A stretch of 64,000 nucleotides of DNA from Adineta ricciae (taxonomy: Eukaryota > Rotifera > Eurotatoria > Adinetida > Adinetidae). Below, one piece after another: positions 1-10,758 of this stretch. Position 1 is the first letter of the stretch. Every line of letters starts with the position of its first letter. The position numbers were made by a program, and so were the translations under genes. The DNA is taken from positions 124,001-188,000 of the forward strand of contig CAJNOJ010000068.1 in assembly GCA_905250025.1 (NCBI GenBank), in the 5' to 3' direction. The notes under the pieces are model-generated. The model saw only the letters and a program-made list of their open reading frames with translations, searched no databases and had not been told where the DNA came from.

Positions 1-1491
1 GACACTAGTTCGAAGAATTCATATCCATTATCTTTATATTAGACTCTTCATACTTTATATGAATAAAAAATTTCGTCATATTTCCGAGTGAATAGTTCAC
101 AACTTGTATACAGAAGATCCTATTTTCACAGATAAAATCGTTTCTCTGCCAATGGTACGATGTAAGCTTCTCTAGGAGATCTCACATTACGGAAAAGTCA
201 TTCGTTGTGATGGCACCTGTGCGATTATGAAAATAATCAATGATGTATATTATTAACGATTGTTATACTGAACATGAATCCTCATTAAAACTTGCAATAA
301 GTTCGTTATAGACACCTGTAAGCATTGGACGTTTAAACTATAATCGAACATGGGATCGATGTCTGAGAAGACTGAAGAAAATGTTATATGATTACATATT
401 CCAGGAATACAAAGTCATTTACAATTAATAGAATATATATTAAAATGATCCGATACAGATGTTTGTTCATCGGGATACTGATGAAGACACAACGTTATAT
501 TTCTCAGCGGTATTTAATGCAAACAATCATACGGAGAACATCGAATGAAATTGTCAAAGAAAAAAATGAACCCGTGTCTCGTTGTACACATCATGTCGGG
601 TGTGTTTCAACCGTATAACCTGAAACAATTTGTTACGAATTTCATATCCAAGCATTGTTTATTAATCAGCGTTTTTTATTGTCGACTGTTATCAGTGGTG
701 ATATGAATGTGAGTTTCCGTCATATTTAAGAAAGAATGTCTTAGATCGCTGGTAACATGCAAAATTTTGGTTGAGTCTATTTAGAAATATTGTCTGTGAA
801 ATCGATTGACATTCCAACAAGAAGATTCTCAGGATTGTTTCAATTGTCAATCGATCAAGTTCGATTCTCGCTCTGCAAAAAGGTAAGATGAAGAAGAAAA
901 TGAGGCTCGATAAAGTAAACAAGCCATTGGAATTCTGCATAAATCTTATCTTCAACTCTTTTTTTACTGTTCTATGGGATAGTTTCAATTATAGTTGTGA
1001 AACAAAACGCATCGATCAATGCTTACTGATGTGAAAAATAAGATCGTGAAAAATTTTAACGAATCATGAAGTTCAAATGAATAAACGCCAAAATCCATAT
1101 TGAATATTTCAATAATCAATTTGTTCCTTTTATGTGCCGTGCTGAGAAAGATGGTGGATGCAATTATACTCAACCTAAGATAATATAACTTTTTAAAAAA
1201 CGGTGCAGGATGTAGTTTATATCAGTGGTACATCTCTGTGAAGGAAAAATATGAAACATATACGTAAGTCACATTCTGTTGTTTATAATAGCGATCGATG
1301 CTGTCACTTCTGATACTGGACTTCGTACTCAACAAGGAACTATTTATGGTCGACAAACTGAATGAAATATCTCGGATATCTATTCATCTATCTTATGTAT
1401 TAACTCGTTCCTTATGTTCTGTTTAACATACAATACGTAAAAGTAATTCGATGGCGACTGCCAGTCGACCTTTCTTCAGACGTGTTTGTAA
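1..1491. other. No recognisable gene
   Basis: AT-rich sequence with only short open frames and no recognisable protein motif, RNA gene or obvious repeat. Confidence 0.5.
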
Positions 1492-2030
1492 ATGATTCCT
1501 TTCATGCAGTATCATTCGGTCCGTGTTGTCTACATCCTGCTAAGTACTGTTGTTGATTTCCCATTCGATCAGCAAACTATCATAGTTACTCTTAAGAGCC
1601 GCTTGGGTGTGTTAGCAGATATGTATCTAAAGGAATTAGTCGAAGAAGATCCGCGATGGCCAACGGCAGACAATTATATGTAAATGAATCTGGCCTTGAT
1701 TCATCTGAAATATCTTCATTGTACTACAATATGAGTTCTACTCTGAATGCTCCTTTTGATGATCTATTGCAAGCATACGGTGCTCGATACACACGATCTA
1801 TTATTGAGAACTATGTCTTTCTATTGTGTCCACCTTTGACGAATAATGTTATTTCGCACTGGATCAATATTTCTCGAATTTTCGATGAGATTGAAGCACA
1901 ACGTACGAGAGAATTTTTTTCAGTTCTGCAAAATAACAGTACGCGTACGTGTTTGTGTGCCTCTGAATCAAGTTATTGACAGAGCGAAAACAATCATTTT
2001 AAAACAACATTCCCTTTGCGTTCGGAAGTA
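1492..2030 (+). pseudogene. Frame-broken coding relic, unrecognised
   Basis: Three open stretches with coding-like composition follow one another in different frames: 1492-1683, 1656-1979 and about 1940-2030. Reading smoothly through them needs a frame change near 1676 and another near 1945 (just after a GTACGCGTACGTG tract). Neither change point has a convincing GT...AG intron, so this looks like one former gene of about 170 codons broken by two indels. I do not recognise the product. It could instead be a short real gene with sequence errors. Confidence 0.35.
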
Positions 2031-2196
2031 AACTCTTTCCAAGCTGCTGCTTGATGACGTTTATTTGAAAAAGTGCTGGTATTTCTGATGAAATACGTTG
2101 GAAAGATCAACTACCGAGGAGGAAATACAACAAACAATGTTGGTCACTTCCGAATTTCAACATATTGTCGCAAGAAAATGCTGCTATTCACTATAC

Positions 2197-2205
2197 TATA
2201 TAAAA
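2197..2205 (+). promoter_or_regulatory. TATA box
   Basis: TATATAAAA lies 53 bp before the ATG at 2258, a normal distance for a short 5' leader. Confidence 0.55.
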
Positions 2206-2257
2206 CAAGAGGAGAGATCACAGTACACAGCAACAATCAAACTTCGAAAAGATAACC

Positions 2258-2752
2258 ATGTTTGGTATGAATAGCTTCGATATAGAACAAACTGGACGCG
2301 TTGTTCAAGTTCCCAACAATGACATCGCAAGGTGTATGTATTATCTATCGTGTGTATGTAACACAGTTGAATGCAACGAAGGTCAAATAGAGCGATATAC
2401 TGATTATGAAAATTATTGGAAACTATCGCCTGCTGAACATCAAATCGTCTTTCGACTATGTGTAACACTCAGTCCGGATGAGTTCGAAGATAAAATATTT
2501 TTTCAAAATGACGCCATGTGTGGAAATTCAGGCAATGAATTTTACAAAATCGGACAAGTACAAAATCGTCTCTTTGTTGTTCGATCGCTGATGGTCGCTG
2601 GACGAACACGAAGAGTAACCAACATCATGACATACAAACAACACTGGATGGTGAACAATTATTACGGTCCGATGAGTCGATTAGCTGATCGATTCAATCC
2701 GCAGCGACAACTCATGCGAGCAATTGAAGCAGCAGATTGCACCATTTCATAA
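2258..2752 (+). CDS. Small orphan protein (164 aa)
   Basis: Single-exon gene of 164 codons, supported by an upstream TATA box (2197-2205) and an AATAAA signal at 2785-2790 just after the stop. The protein is soluble-looking, without a clear signal peptide or membrane segment. The first half has several Cys (a YLSCVCNTVEC stretch), the second half is basic and Asn/Tyr-rich around VTNIMTYKQHWMVNNYYG. I recognise no family. The core-promoter and poly(A) pair argues that it is real. It may be lineage-restricted. Confidence 0.6.
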   Translation: MFGMNSFDIEQTGRVVQVPNNDIARCMYYLSCVCNTVECNEGQIERYTDYENYWKLSPAEHQIVFRLCVTLSPDEFEDKIFFQNDAMCGNSGNEFYKIGQVQNRLFVVRSLMVAGRTRRVTNIMTYKQHWMVNNYYGPMSRLADRFNPQRQLMRAIEAADCTIS

Positions 2753-3310
2753 ACATTTTTGAATAGTTTCGTCAATTTTTCAGAAATAAAGTTGATTATT
2801 CTATTTGCTTTACACGATTTTACCGGCATGGTTTCTTTTAACTGGTGCGCTAGCTTGAGTGTAAATGAAATAGAAAGATAACGGTATCTCATTCGCATGA
2901 CATTTGTTTCTAGCTCTTTTACACATGTACCTTCAACTAGCAAAGCTTTTATGGTTTATTCGTAATGATTAGTACGACACTCTTTCCGGCAAGCATAAGA
3001 GAGTTGCAGCTAATTTCAACTGTAGTCATTGTTCACTTGGATGCCATCGTGCCATGAGGTAAAAGAACAATACTTTCACCCTTATACTCTCGATGATTTA
3101 TGTTCTGCTGTTCATAGACAAAAAAAATTCAGTATCTATATTTTTTTATTCTGATTAGAAGAGTTTTATGTAGAATTTAATCGACGGAAAAGATAATCAG
3201 ATTAATTCTGCGGTCTTATCTGTTGTCGATGCCATTAACGAATAAGCAATTAGAGCAACTGTTTCCGATAATATTTACTTGCTAATGTATAAATATAGAA
3301 TGAAAAAACT
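2753..3310. other. Intergenic, nothing seen
   Basis: Apart from the AATAAA at 2785-2790 belonging to the upstream gene, I see no feature. Confidence 0.5.
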
Positions 3311-4015
3311 TTATCTACACATGCAATCAGGAGACAAATACTGCCAACAAGACTTTCGAAAGAAAGTCACACGGGATTTTTGACAAGAAATCATACGCAA
3401 TACTTCCAGACTGATTTTTCTCTTTCTTTCCGCCATTGCACATGTTCGTCGTGTTTCGGATGATGAGATGTGATGATCTTGTAGTACACGAAGGATGTGT
3501 TTTATTGTGCCAATACCAAGAAAGAACATTAGTACAGGCGGCTCAATACCTTGAAAAATAAAGTAAATTTCAACTTCAAGCATTTCACATCTACCATCCC
3601 GCGAATAACAAGGTGAAGATTTGTCAAACTGCTGAGCTTCGAAACAATAGAGAATAGGAGAAAAAACAAGTAGCATGACAACAGTAATGGCAGAACCACC
3701 GCGTGTTATCGTTTGTCTATTGCTATACTTTTGAATGCGGACGTCAGCTGACGATGACAAGAACCGATCAATACAACAGGCAACCATAAACCAACTCGAC
3801 AAACAATATGACGAATAATATAGATAAAGGTGCAGTTTACAGACAACTGGTAAATGAAACGTAGGTGCAACTCGAAACCCATCCAACAGTCGAATTGTAA
3901 CCCTCCGATATGGTAAATTTGCTTTTGATGTCGTCAATCCAAGCAACCATAGACGACATGCTCGAATGTTTGAAAAATGAGAATATCTCGTTCTACTACA
4001 AAATTGACTTCGGCA
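3311..4015 (-). pseudogene. Truncated rhodopsin-like GPCR relic
   Basis: The minus-strand frame is open from 4015 and begins at a GPCR intracellular-loop-1-like segment (SHFSNIRACRLW), then covers TM2 to TM5 with a DRF version of the DRY motif (CCIDRFLSSS) and a TM5-like stretch IEPPVLMFFLGIGTIKHI. TM1 is missing: upstream sequence has stops and no hydrophobic exon. TM6 and TM7 are also missing, since the frame ends in a basic tail without membrane helices. The piece resembles the FMRFamide-receptor-like GPCRs that are expanded in bdelloids. I read it as a decayed copy; no start codon fits a complete receptor. Confidence 0.6.
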
Positions 4016-4146
4016 TTATAGATAATCTTATCATAAGCCTATTGAGCAAATTGAAAAGATGAAAACGAAGAATCTTGGTTTTTATTATTTCAGAAGATAA
4101 TGAGTGTTGCATTTATATAAAATTCTTTGGTAAACAATGGCCACAA

Positions 4147-4977
4147 CTATGAAAAAAATTCCTGAAAACCGACGTGATTTCTAATACACAGCAAAAGATT
4201 GACTGTCACTGACCATAGTGTAAACACTCTCCCATCCTCATATCGTCTGACTTGTATGGTAGGATGTCGATCACGTTTGATTTGTGCTAATCTGTGTTCA
4301 GTTTGCTCTTTAGCCAAGTAATTTGGCCATTCGGGTAGCTGGTTAAGAATTTCGGTTAAAGGAAACCAATGAAGTGAATGAACTTCGTCATTTGAAGAAT
4401 AGCCTTTCATCAACAGCTTAACTTCGCTGGGGGTTATTTGAAATGGGTAGGCACTGATAGCATCAACGAATAAAAACCGTTTTAGACGCAACTGATAGTC
4501 TTGCAGAATTTCCTGTTGATCTGTAATCGTTTGTAACGCTTGTAGTGCCACTTCAGCTCGATCTTCGAATTTTCTGCACGGATTCGCAGATGGAAACGCT
4601 AATAGCTGTTCTCGTATTGATTCTTGTCGAAATCTTTTTTCTTTGAGACGTTTGGACACAAACAATAGCCATGTTGTACCCTTCTCGATCTTATAAATCA
4701 ATAGCTGAACCATTGTGCAACCTGTCGGATTTTCTCTTAAGTTTTTCTCATTGATTTCGTCGCGATCGAATAAACGATATTCGGCATTTGGACTGTAATA
4801 GATTCCTAATTTACCGTTCAGTTCATTGGATCGATGCGAGCAATCATCGAATTCATGTTGTCCTTGACAGCTTTCTAACCAATAGCACGCATAACGCGGA
4901 TTAACAGAACCAGCAGCAGTACGTTCGCTGAAACCGCTATCCGAGTAGCTAGTTGTTCGATTGTTATTTGAGGCCAT
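4147..4977 (-). CDS. Possible degenerate Nudix-like protein
   Basis: Intronless gene; 276 residues if started at MASNNN (4977), 281 from the upstream ATG at 4992. The later start is favoured because the TATA element lies at 5001-5009. The middle holds an alternating beta/alpha pattern: a strand-rich VQLLIYKIEKGTTWLLFVSK, a helix with acidic residues around RAEVALQALQTITDQQEIL, and a closing HSLHWFPLTEIL typical of the end of Nudix folds. The canonical GX5EX7REUXEEXGU box is not intact, so catalysis is doubtful. The assignment is an inference from fold-like pattern only. It shares a 117-bp divergent promoter region with the CDC123-like gene. Confidence 0.5.
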   Translation of the reverse strand: MASNNNRTTSYSDSGFSERTAAGSVNPRYACYWLESCQGQHEFDDCSHRSNELNGKLGIYYSPNAEYRLFDRDEINEKNLRENPTGCTMVQLLIYKIEKGTTWLLFVSKRLKEKRFRQESIREQLLAFPSANPCRKFEDRAEVALQALQTITDQQEILQDYQLRLKRFLFVDAISAYPFQITPSEVKLLMKGYSSNDEVHSLHWFPLTEILNQLPEWPNYLAKEQTEHRLAQIKRDRHPTIQVRRYEDGRVFTLWSVTVNLLLCIRNHVGFQEFFS

Positions 4978-5094
4978 TGAGAAAAAACACATTTTTCTCT
5001 CTTTATATACGGTCGCGAGACCTCAAAAGTTTGTTTTTCTCCATTCTGCACATGGTCGATGCTATTGTTCTTTTTCAACGGCTTCCACAATCTA
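4978..5094. promoter_or_regulatory. Divergent promoter region with TATA box
   Basis: The 117 bp between two head-to-head starts hold TATATAAAG on the minus strand (5009-5001), directed at the gene ending at 4147. No comparably clear TATA is seen for the plus-strand gene. Confidence 0.45.
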
Positions 5095-6413
5095 ATGTCT
5101 CTAACATGCAATGCCGACTTTTTTTCTCACCAATACGATCCAAAGCGAGTAAACCCGAACTTTGAATTTTTAATTCAAATAATTCAATCAATATACGAAC
5201 CGTTGGTGGTATCATCGGATGAGTCATCGTGTGCGATTTCGTGTGATTTTCTGCAAGAATTTAATGGCTTGAATCAGCCAGAACAACTTCGATTATTCTC
5301 AAAAATCAGGAATTTACATGAACTCTGGATGTTCTTAGCATTGAACCCAACATCATACGATTGTGAAACATTTTTCCAGGAATTTTATCAATTAACGTCC
5401 AAGTTTCTGTCAGTGAAGCAGCATTTGTGTAAGATGCACACTCCTCACCCTGTCGATAAGAACTTTATTTGGTCTAATTTAGCTTTCCATTGCGAAGATT
5501 TTCTACTAACATTGGGTGTTTCATACGATGATAAATTAAGATACAATTGCTTTCAAATTGTAGCTTTGTTAATCAATGATCCTCATCCGCAAAGTAAAGA
5601 AACGTTAAGAAAATTGGATCGTATGTGCTATGAATGTTTATACGATTTTCATGTTTATTATGAGCAAATCAAAAATTTCACAATTGAATCTCGAATAATT
5701 GATCTGACGAAAGAAGATGTTCGACAATTAATTGATGGAAAAGCGATTCGAAGCGATCTCGAAGAAAAAATCAGTGATGCAATTACTGAACTAGGCGGAC
5801 TCGTGTTTTTCAAAATGCATCGAAGTCCGAAAGATGCTTATCAAAGTAATACATACTTTTCTTTGATCTCGATATTGCTTCGAACAGCTGTTAACGGTTA
5901 GGTCTATGTAAAGAAATCGATAATGAATGGATTCAGATCTGGAAGCTCAACTCGGACGAAGATCCTCAGATTCATTTCATGAAAATTCAAAATTGTGATC
6001 AATTGAAATTGCTCTTCAAGAACAGTTCTCGTCTTCGCGAAGATTTCAACGATGATTCTCTAAATGAAAAACTTGTTTTACGCAAGTGGATCGATGCTCT
6101 TCCTCCTGAATTCCGATGTTTCGTTTGTCACGGACAACTAAATGCCGTTTCATCACAAGGATCTCATCAACATAATGAACATGAATATCAAGAATTTTTC
6201 AACTCATCGTATTTTCACGATATCATTCGATGTATTCCATATTCTCATGCGGTAATCGATTGTGCAGTTAACGTACAGAATCACCAGGTGATCATCATTG
6301 AAATCAATCCATTCAGCAAACGATCATCGGCAGGAAAATATTCATGGATTCTTGACCGGGACATTCTCTATAACCACTACAACAATCATCAATCGACAAA
6401 CATTCGCGTGTAA
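5095..6413 (+). CDS. CDC123/D123-family ATP-grasp protein with a frame break
   Basis: CDC123 proteins are cytoplasmic ATP-grasp chaperones that assemble translation factor eIF2. The family signatures are visible: ELGGLVFFKMHRSPKDAY before the break, then LPPEFRCFVCHGQLNAVS and the closing IIIEINPFSK (equivalent of the family's IDFNPF). Start chosen at 5095 (MSLTCN) rather than 5059. Frame 1 stops at TAG 5899-5901, while the downstream homology (LCKEIDNEWIQIW onward) is open in frame 3 from 5895. No GT-AG pair tested here keeps both sides in frame, so a 1-2 nt indel near 5893-5901 is the simplest reading (real lesion or sequence error). The N-terminal third is divergent from textbook CDC123. 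Confidence 0.65.
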
Positions 6414-6708
6414 AGAATTTTGTTCGTGCGCATAATGGCGATCGAAATTCTTCTCGCCGAAAAGGATTGTCATTAGAAAAAGAATATCCGCGATGTCTGT
6501 TTCTATTTTGATGTAACATTGAGCTAAAAATAAATCTATCGTTGTGACGAAAAACACAACAGCTTGTTTACCTGTACGTCAATTAAATATCGCTTATGTT
6601 ATTGAGTGTTCTTTTGGAAAATCCGAGAAAAATCTTTCTGCACATTTATGTCCATATAATAACATCATCTGTCAATGCATCACATGAAACATGAATCGAA
6701 TTTTCACA

Positions 6709-7900
6709 ATGTCAAACAACGCGACGAAGAAGAAGAGTAGCAGCTGGAAACTGTTCCCTCAAGTAGATAAACAGCGAGAGCAGATTGCTACGATCGATAC
6801 TACAAAAGAAAATATCAATGCTATAGAAATACCATTTGGTTCGATTAATTTCTATCCAGGCAAGAACTTTTCGACGATATCTTCCTCGCTAACCACCATT
6901 TGACTTTGTAGGGGTTCGTATGGCGAATAATTCTTACACTTGTCCAATGCTTGCGATTCATCTCCACATCCAGAAACAGTTCAACAATGGTCGCACGTTG
7001 ATTGATCGAGAAATTCTGACGGATAAGAAGAACGAAGAAGCGATATTTATAGGTAATCGCCGACTGAAAGAAGAAGCTGAAGCTCATGCTGTAGAGGAAG
7101 TAACTATGATTCTGCTTGATGATGTGATGAATATCACTTATGCATCGAATATTTAAAAAAAGATTCAAGTAGAAGTCTAGGAGGATATCGAAATAATACC
7201 TGATTCCAGTAACAGTTACTGGAAGTCAACTCGTAAAACAGCAATGGTGCCTTACGTAGAAGAAGGAACAGATTCCATGCTTTCGAATCGAAATGTAACT
7301 CGTTCACCAGATGAAATCCTTGTATCTGAGAATCGAGTCGATGGCATTTTTTGTCGCAAGAAGAAGAAACCGAATCGGGTTCGAAAACAAACGAAAATTA
7401 CCGATCACCAAATTGAACGAACAATCATCATGGTCATCGAATATAATAAACACAATTATATTGGCACACTTACGAATACACAATATCTCAGTAATGGGAG
7501 AAAATGCTGCTCCATAGCTGAACTGAGATTTTACCTAATAAAAGATACGAAAGTTGATCCGAAACAATTCGATTTGACAAAAAGATACGCCGAAACTTTG
7601 TGTTGAACAGTAATGCATATAAAAGGTATGAAACACAATTACCCGTCGGATAGTGAATTGCAAACGCTTCTTACACTCAATCGTCTAGGCACATTCGGTT
7701 ACGTTTACAACGAACTAACTTTACAAGTTTCGACAGGACTGGTCTTACCCGGAACGACTGATCCTCAGTATCAACAATTTCATTTCGTACCACAGAATCC
7801 ACGACAATACTATCAACAAAAAACGCCATATCAGCAAACATACAATTCAGTTCTAACTCCACGCGTCGTAGGAACTTTGCCATTCTTACGTCAACAATAA
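6709..7900 (+). pseudogene. Cys-rich tandem family, copy A, with three in-frame stops
   Basis: Exons 6709-6859 and 6912-7900 match copies B and C in order and in intron position, e.g. the post-intron start GVR..N.YTCPML and the C-terminal YPS..EL..LL. The second exon stays in one frame over 989 nt but contains TAA 7154-7156, TAG 7178-7180 and TGA 7604-7606. The TGA aligns with an Arg codon in B and C, so CGA to TGA is likely. The intron donor is GC (CCAG|GCAAG) instead of GT. The N-terminal CC..GCCG.CKPP block and the CRCWCC block of B and C are gone. It would encode 379 codons if read through. A Gln/Tyr/Pro-rich tail extends past the B end. Most likely a decayed copy; programmed readthrough is the alternative. 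Confidence 0.7.
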
Positions 7901-8068
7901 ACTTCTAGGGTTATAGAATTTGTTTTTGTATTCTCTATCTGTATACAAACCCACGTGTTTAACTCGTTCTTCACCAATGTGCGCCAAGGGCGACAAAATA
8001 TATATGTAAACGATAATATACTCGTTCTTTCTTTTTTTCAAAGTTTCATCTTGCATTCAAGGACAAAC

Positions 8069-9300
8069 ATGACTGAATCAACCACTAACAAAATGGACGA
8101 CTCCTTTCCAACGAAAATGCTCGCTGCACAGCAGACTGGCTATGGTGAAGTACGTAATGTAATTACTCTTGGGAACGAAGTACCCGTTCCTCGACAATTA
8201 TCGTCAAATCAAATTCTCGTTAAAGTTTACGCTGCATCAATCAATCCAGTTGATTGGAAACTACTCAATGGCAATATGTCACTGATTATTCGACCTTCAT
8301 TTCCACATATACCTGGAAAAGATGTTGCAGGAGTTGTTGTGGATATTGGTGCATCTGTGAAACGTTTTCAAATCGGTGATGAAGTTTACGGAAATCTTCA
8401 TATGGATGACGGTAGTTATGCCGAATACGTTCGAGGAAATGAAGGAAATTTTGCTTTGAAACCAAAGAATTTATCAATGATTGAGGCGGCTGCTGTGCCT
8501 CTAGCATGTGAAACGAGCTATCAAGCGTTGTTCGTTAAAACATCACCACCTGTCGGAGCACAAACTAAAGTATTTATCTGTGGTGGCGCTACAGCAACAG
8601 GATTATACGCGATACAGATGGCGAAAGCAGTTGGAGCTCATGTGGCTACCACGTGTTCACAACGAAATTTTAATGTGATGGAAAAAGTCGGTAAGTCGAT
8701 TCTATTTTTTAGACAAGTAAATTTATTATGCATCGGTAGGATATAAAATTGTACAAGACGTTAATGAAGTTAATGATGATCCACAACAATTGTTGGTCAT
8801 CGATTACAACAGTAAAAATTTTGGAGATATATTAAAAGGTATTTTATCAAAATATTGAGTGCATAACAACAAACTCGTTTGATTTAGATCAAAACTATGA
8901 CCTTGTCTACGATTGTGTCGGTGGCGAACAACAATGGATAGCGGCAAAACAGATCCTTAGACAAGGTGGTCAGTTTGTAACTATAGCTGGTGACGATCCA
9001 GAAGCATCGGTGTCTCTGAAGTCTGCAGTAACGATTGGACCTCGTCTTTTATCGAGAAAATTGGGTTCTGTTTTTGGATCCTCGCATCATGGTTATATAT
9101 TTCATTTGCTTAGTCCAGTTTCTTCTGAACTTGACCTTATACGCAGTGAATTTATCGAAACGGGCAAAGTCAAATCACTGATCGATACAGTTTTCGATTG
9201 GCGAACGGAGGGTGTTGAAGCTTTGTACAAATTGTATGAAAAATCAAAAAGTGGCAAAGCTCAAGGAAAACTAATTTTGAAAATCGCTGACGTTCAATGA
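8069..9300 (+). CDS. Quinone oxidoreductase-type MDR (zinc-less ADH-like)
   Basis: NAD(P)H-dependent medium-chain reductase, 377 aa, expected to be cytosolic. Exons 8069-8690, 8740-8838 and 8888-9300; both introns are 49 bp and every junction keeps frame. N-terminal GroES-like domain (VKVYAASINPVDWKLL, PHIPGKDVAGVVVDIG, GDEVYG), then the Rossmann dinucleotide motif in VFICGGATATGLYAIQMAK (about residues 166-185) and a YDLVYDCVGG segment typical of quinone reductases and RTN4IP1-like proteins. No Cys/His set for catalytic zinc is visible. The start at 8069 was preferred over an upstream frame start at 7955 because the family homology begins shortly after it. It lies between copies A and B of the Cys-rich family. 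Confidence 0.85.
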
Positions 9301-9549
9301 GAGGCCTATTTTCTTTTATTACTTTTCAATAAACGAATTTTCGTCGAGAAAAAAAGAAGCATAGATGAAAAAACGACAGGGGCCAGCGTGATGCACTGAA
9401 GCATTACGCCAGATGATTAAACAAACGTTGAGTATGCATGACGAAGCAAATATTTCTTCGGTGTATTTATACAAGGGTGTTTTTTCAGCGCATTACCTTT
9501 ATGAAACTTGCGTACGATTTCGAACAAGCTATTCTTACAATAAAACGGC

Positions 9550-10305
9550 ATGGGTAAACTCGACGGAAAGATTGCACTTATTACTGGTGGTTCTACTGGT
9601 ATTGGCTTTTCCACTGCAGAGCGATTTCTTGCTGAAGGCGCGGAACATGTCTTCATTACAGGACGACGTCAACAAGCTCTGGATGAAGCCGTAAAAAAAC
9701 TGAATAGTAAACATGTTACAGCAGTACAAGGTGATACCTCCAATTTGGATGATCTTGATCGATTGTATAGCATCATCAAGAAGGAAAAAGGTCATTTAGA
9801 TATCATCTTCGCCAATGCAGGTGGAGGTGCGTTTGCGCCACTTGGTTCAATTACTGAGAAATATTTTGATGACACATTTAACAGCAACGTAAAAGGAGTA
9901 TTGTTTACTGTTCAAAAGGCGTTGCCAATTCTGAAGGATGGAGCATCGATTATATTGAATGGTTCTATTGTTTCCGTGAAAGGAATACCGGCGTTCAGTG
10001 TTTACTGTGCTACAAAGGCAGCTCTTCGATCTTTTGCACGGTGCTGGATTGTTGATTTGAAAGAACGTAAGATTCGAGTGAATGTGGTAAGTCCAGGACC
10101 AATCGATACACCTGGATTAGCCGCTTTGGGAAAAGATGCAGAGGAAACCAAAGCAATGGCTGATACATTCGCATCGCAAGCAGTTTTGAACCGTCTTGGC
10201 ACACCTGATGAGATCGCGAAAGTAGTAGTTTTTCTCGCTTCAGATGATAGTAGTTACGTCACAGGCATCGAACTTTTTGTCGATGGAGGTACAGCTCAAA
10301 TTTAA
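9550..10305 (+). CDS. Short-chain dehydrogenase/reductase, bacterial type
   Basis: Classical SDR of 251 aa, the usual family length, in one exon. Visible motifs are the cofactor loop TGGSTGIG near the N terminus, FANAG, the catalytic YCATK (Tyr and Lys) preceded by the Ser in LNGSIVS, the SPGPIDTPG loop and the C-terminal GIELFVDGG. The substrate cannot be told from the sequence. Absence of introns and the bacterial style of the protein suggest acquisition by transfer, but SDRs are universal and this needs a tree. A TATTTATA element sits about 85 bp upstream; an AAATAAAATC signal follows the stop near 10326. Confidence 0.88.
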   Translation: MGKLDGKIALITGGSTGIGFSTAERFLAEGAEHVFITGRRQQALDEAVKKLNSKHVTAVQGDTSNLDDLDRLYSIIKKEKGHLDIIFANAGGGAFAPLGSITEKYFDDTFNSNVKGVLFTVQKALPILKDGASIILNGSIVSVKGIPAFSVYCATKAALRSFARCWIVDLKERKIRVNVVSPGPIDTPGLAALGKDAEETKAMADTFASQAVLNRLGTPDEIAKVVVFLASDDSSYVTGIELFVDGGTAQI

Positions 10306-10758
10306 TTTTTTGTATCGATTTATAAAAATAAAATCTATTCATTTCAATATGTCTTTCTTGTTTACAAAGAATCACGTCATAGATTTCTACTGTGATCATA
10401 TTTCTTTCTTTTCATGGCAATTACTTCTTTTACTCAATTGTTTCAAGAACATTTGCATTTTCAGTTCTAGACGTAACAATCCTATAATAACGTTGATTAT
10501 AACCTTTGCCGATACACTTTTCTTCGTCGCTAAATTAAAAGAAAACAAAAATAGAACTCCGAAATGTATACTTTCTAGTAATTGAAAATTCATTATGAAG
10601 AGTGAAAAAGGATATTTCCAACCAAATACTCAATAAATTGTGCTGTTGTCTTCATGAGAGTATGTTACTTTATTTCCAGTTTCACAAACCATGTAAGGAA
10701 GAAAAGATGTAATGTAATTGCGTTTATGTTTTAGACTTTATCTACAGTTCGTATCTTC
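10306..10758. other. Intergenic
   Basis: Holds the likely poly(A) signal of the SDR gene (near 10326) and the leader of copy B. No other feature seen. Confidence 0.5.

Noticed and set aside
388..618. 76-aa open frame near the left edge
   Set aside because: Low-complexity basic translation, no promoter or homology signs.
5902..5969. 68-bp intron explaining the CDC123 frame break
   Set aside because: The upstream frame already stops at 5899-5901, and removing this piece would delete codons that look conserved (LCKEIDNEWIQIW).
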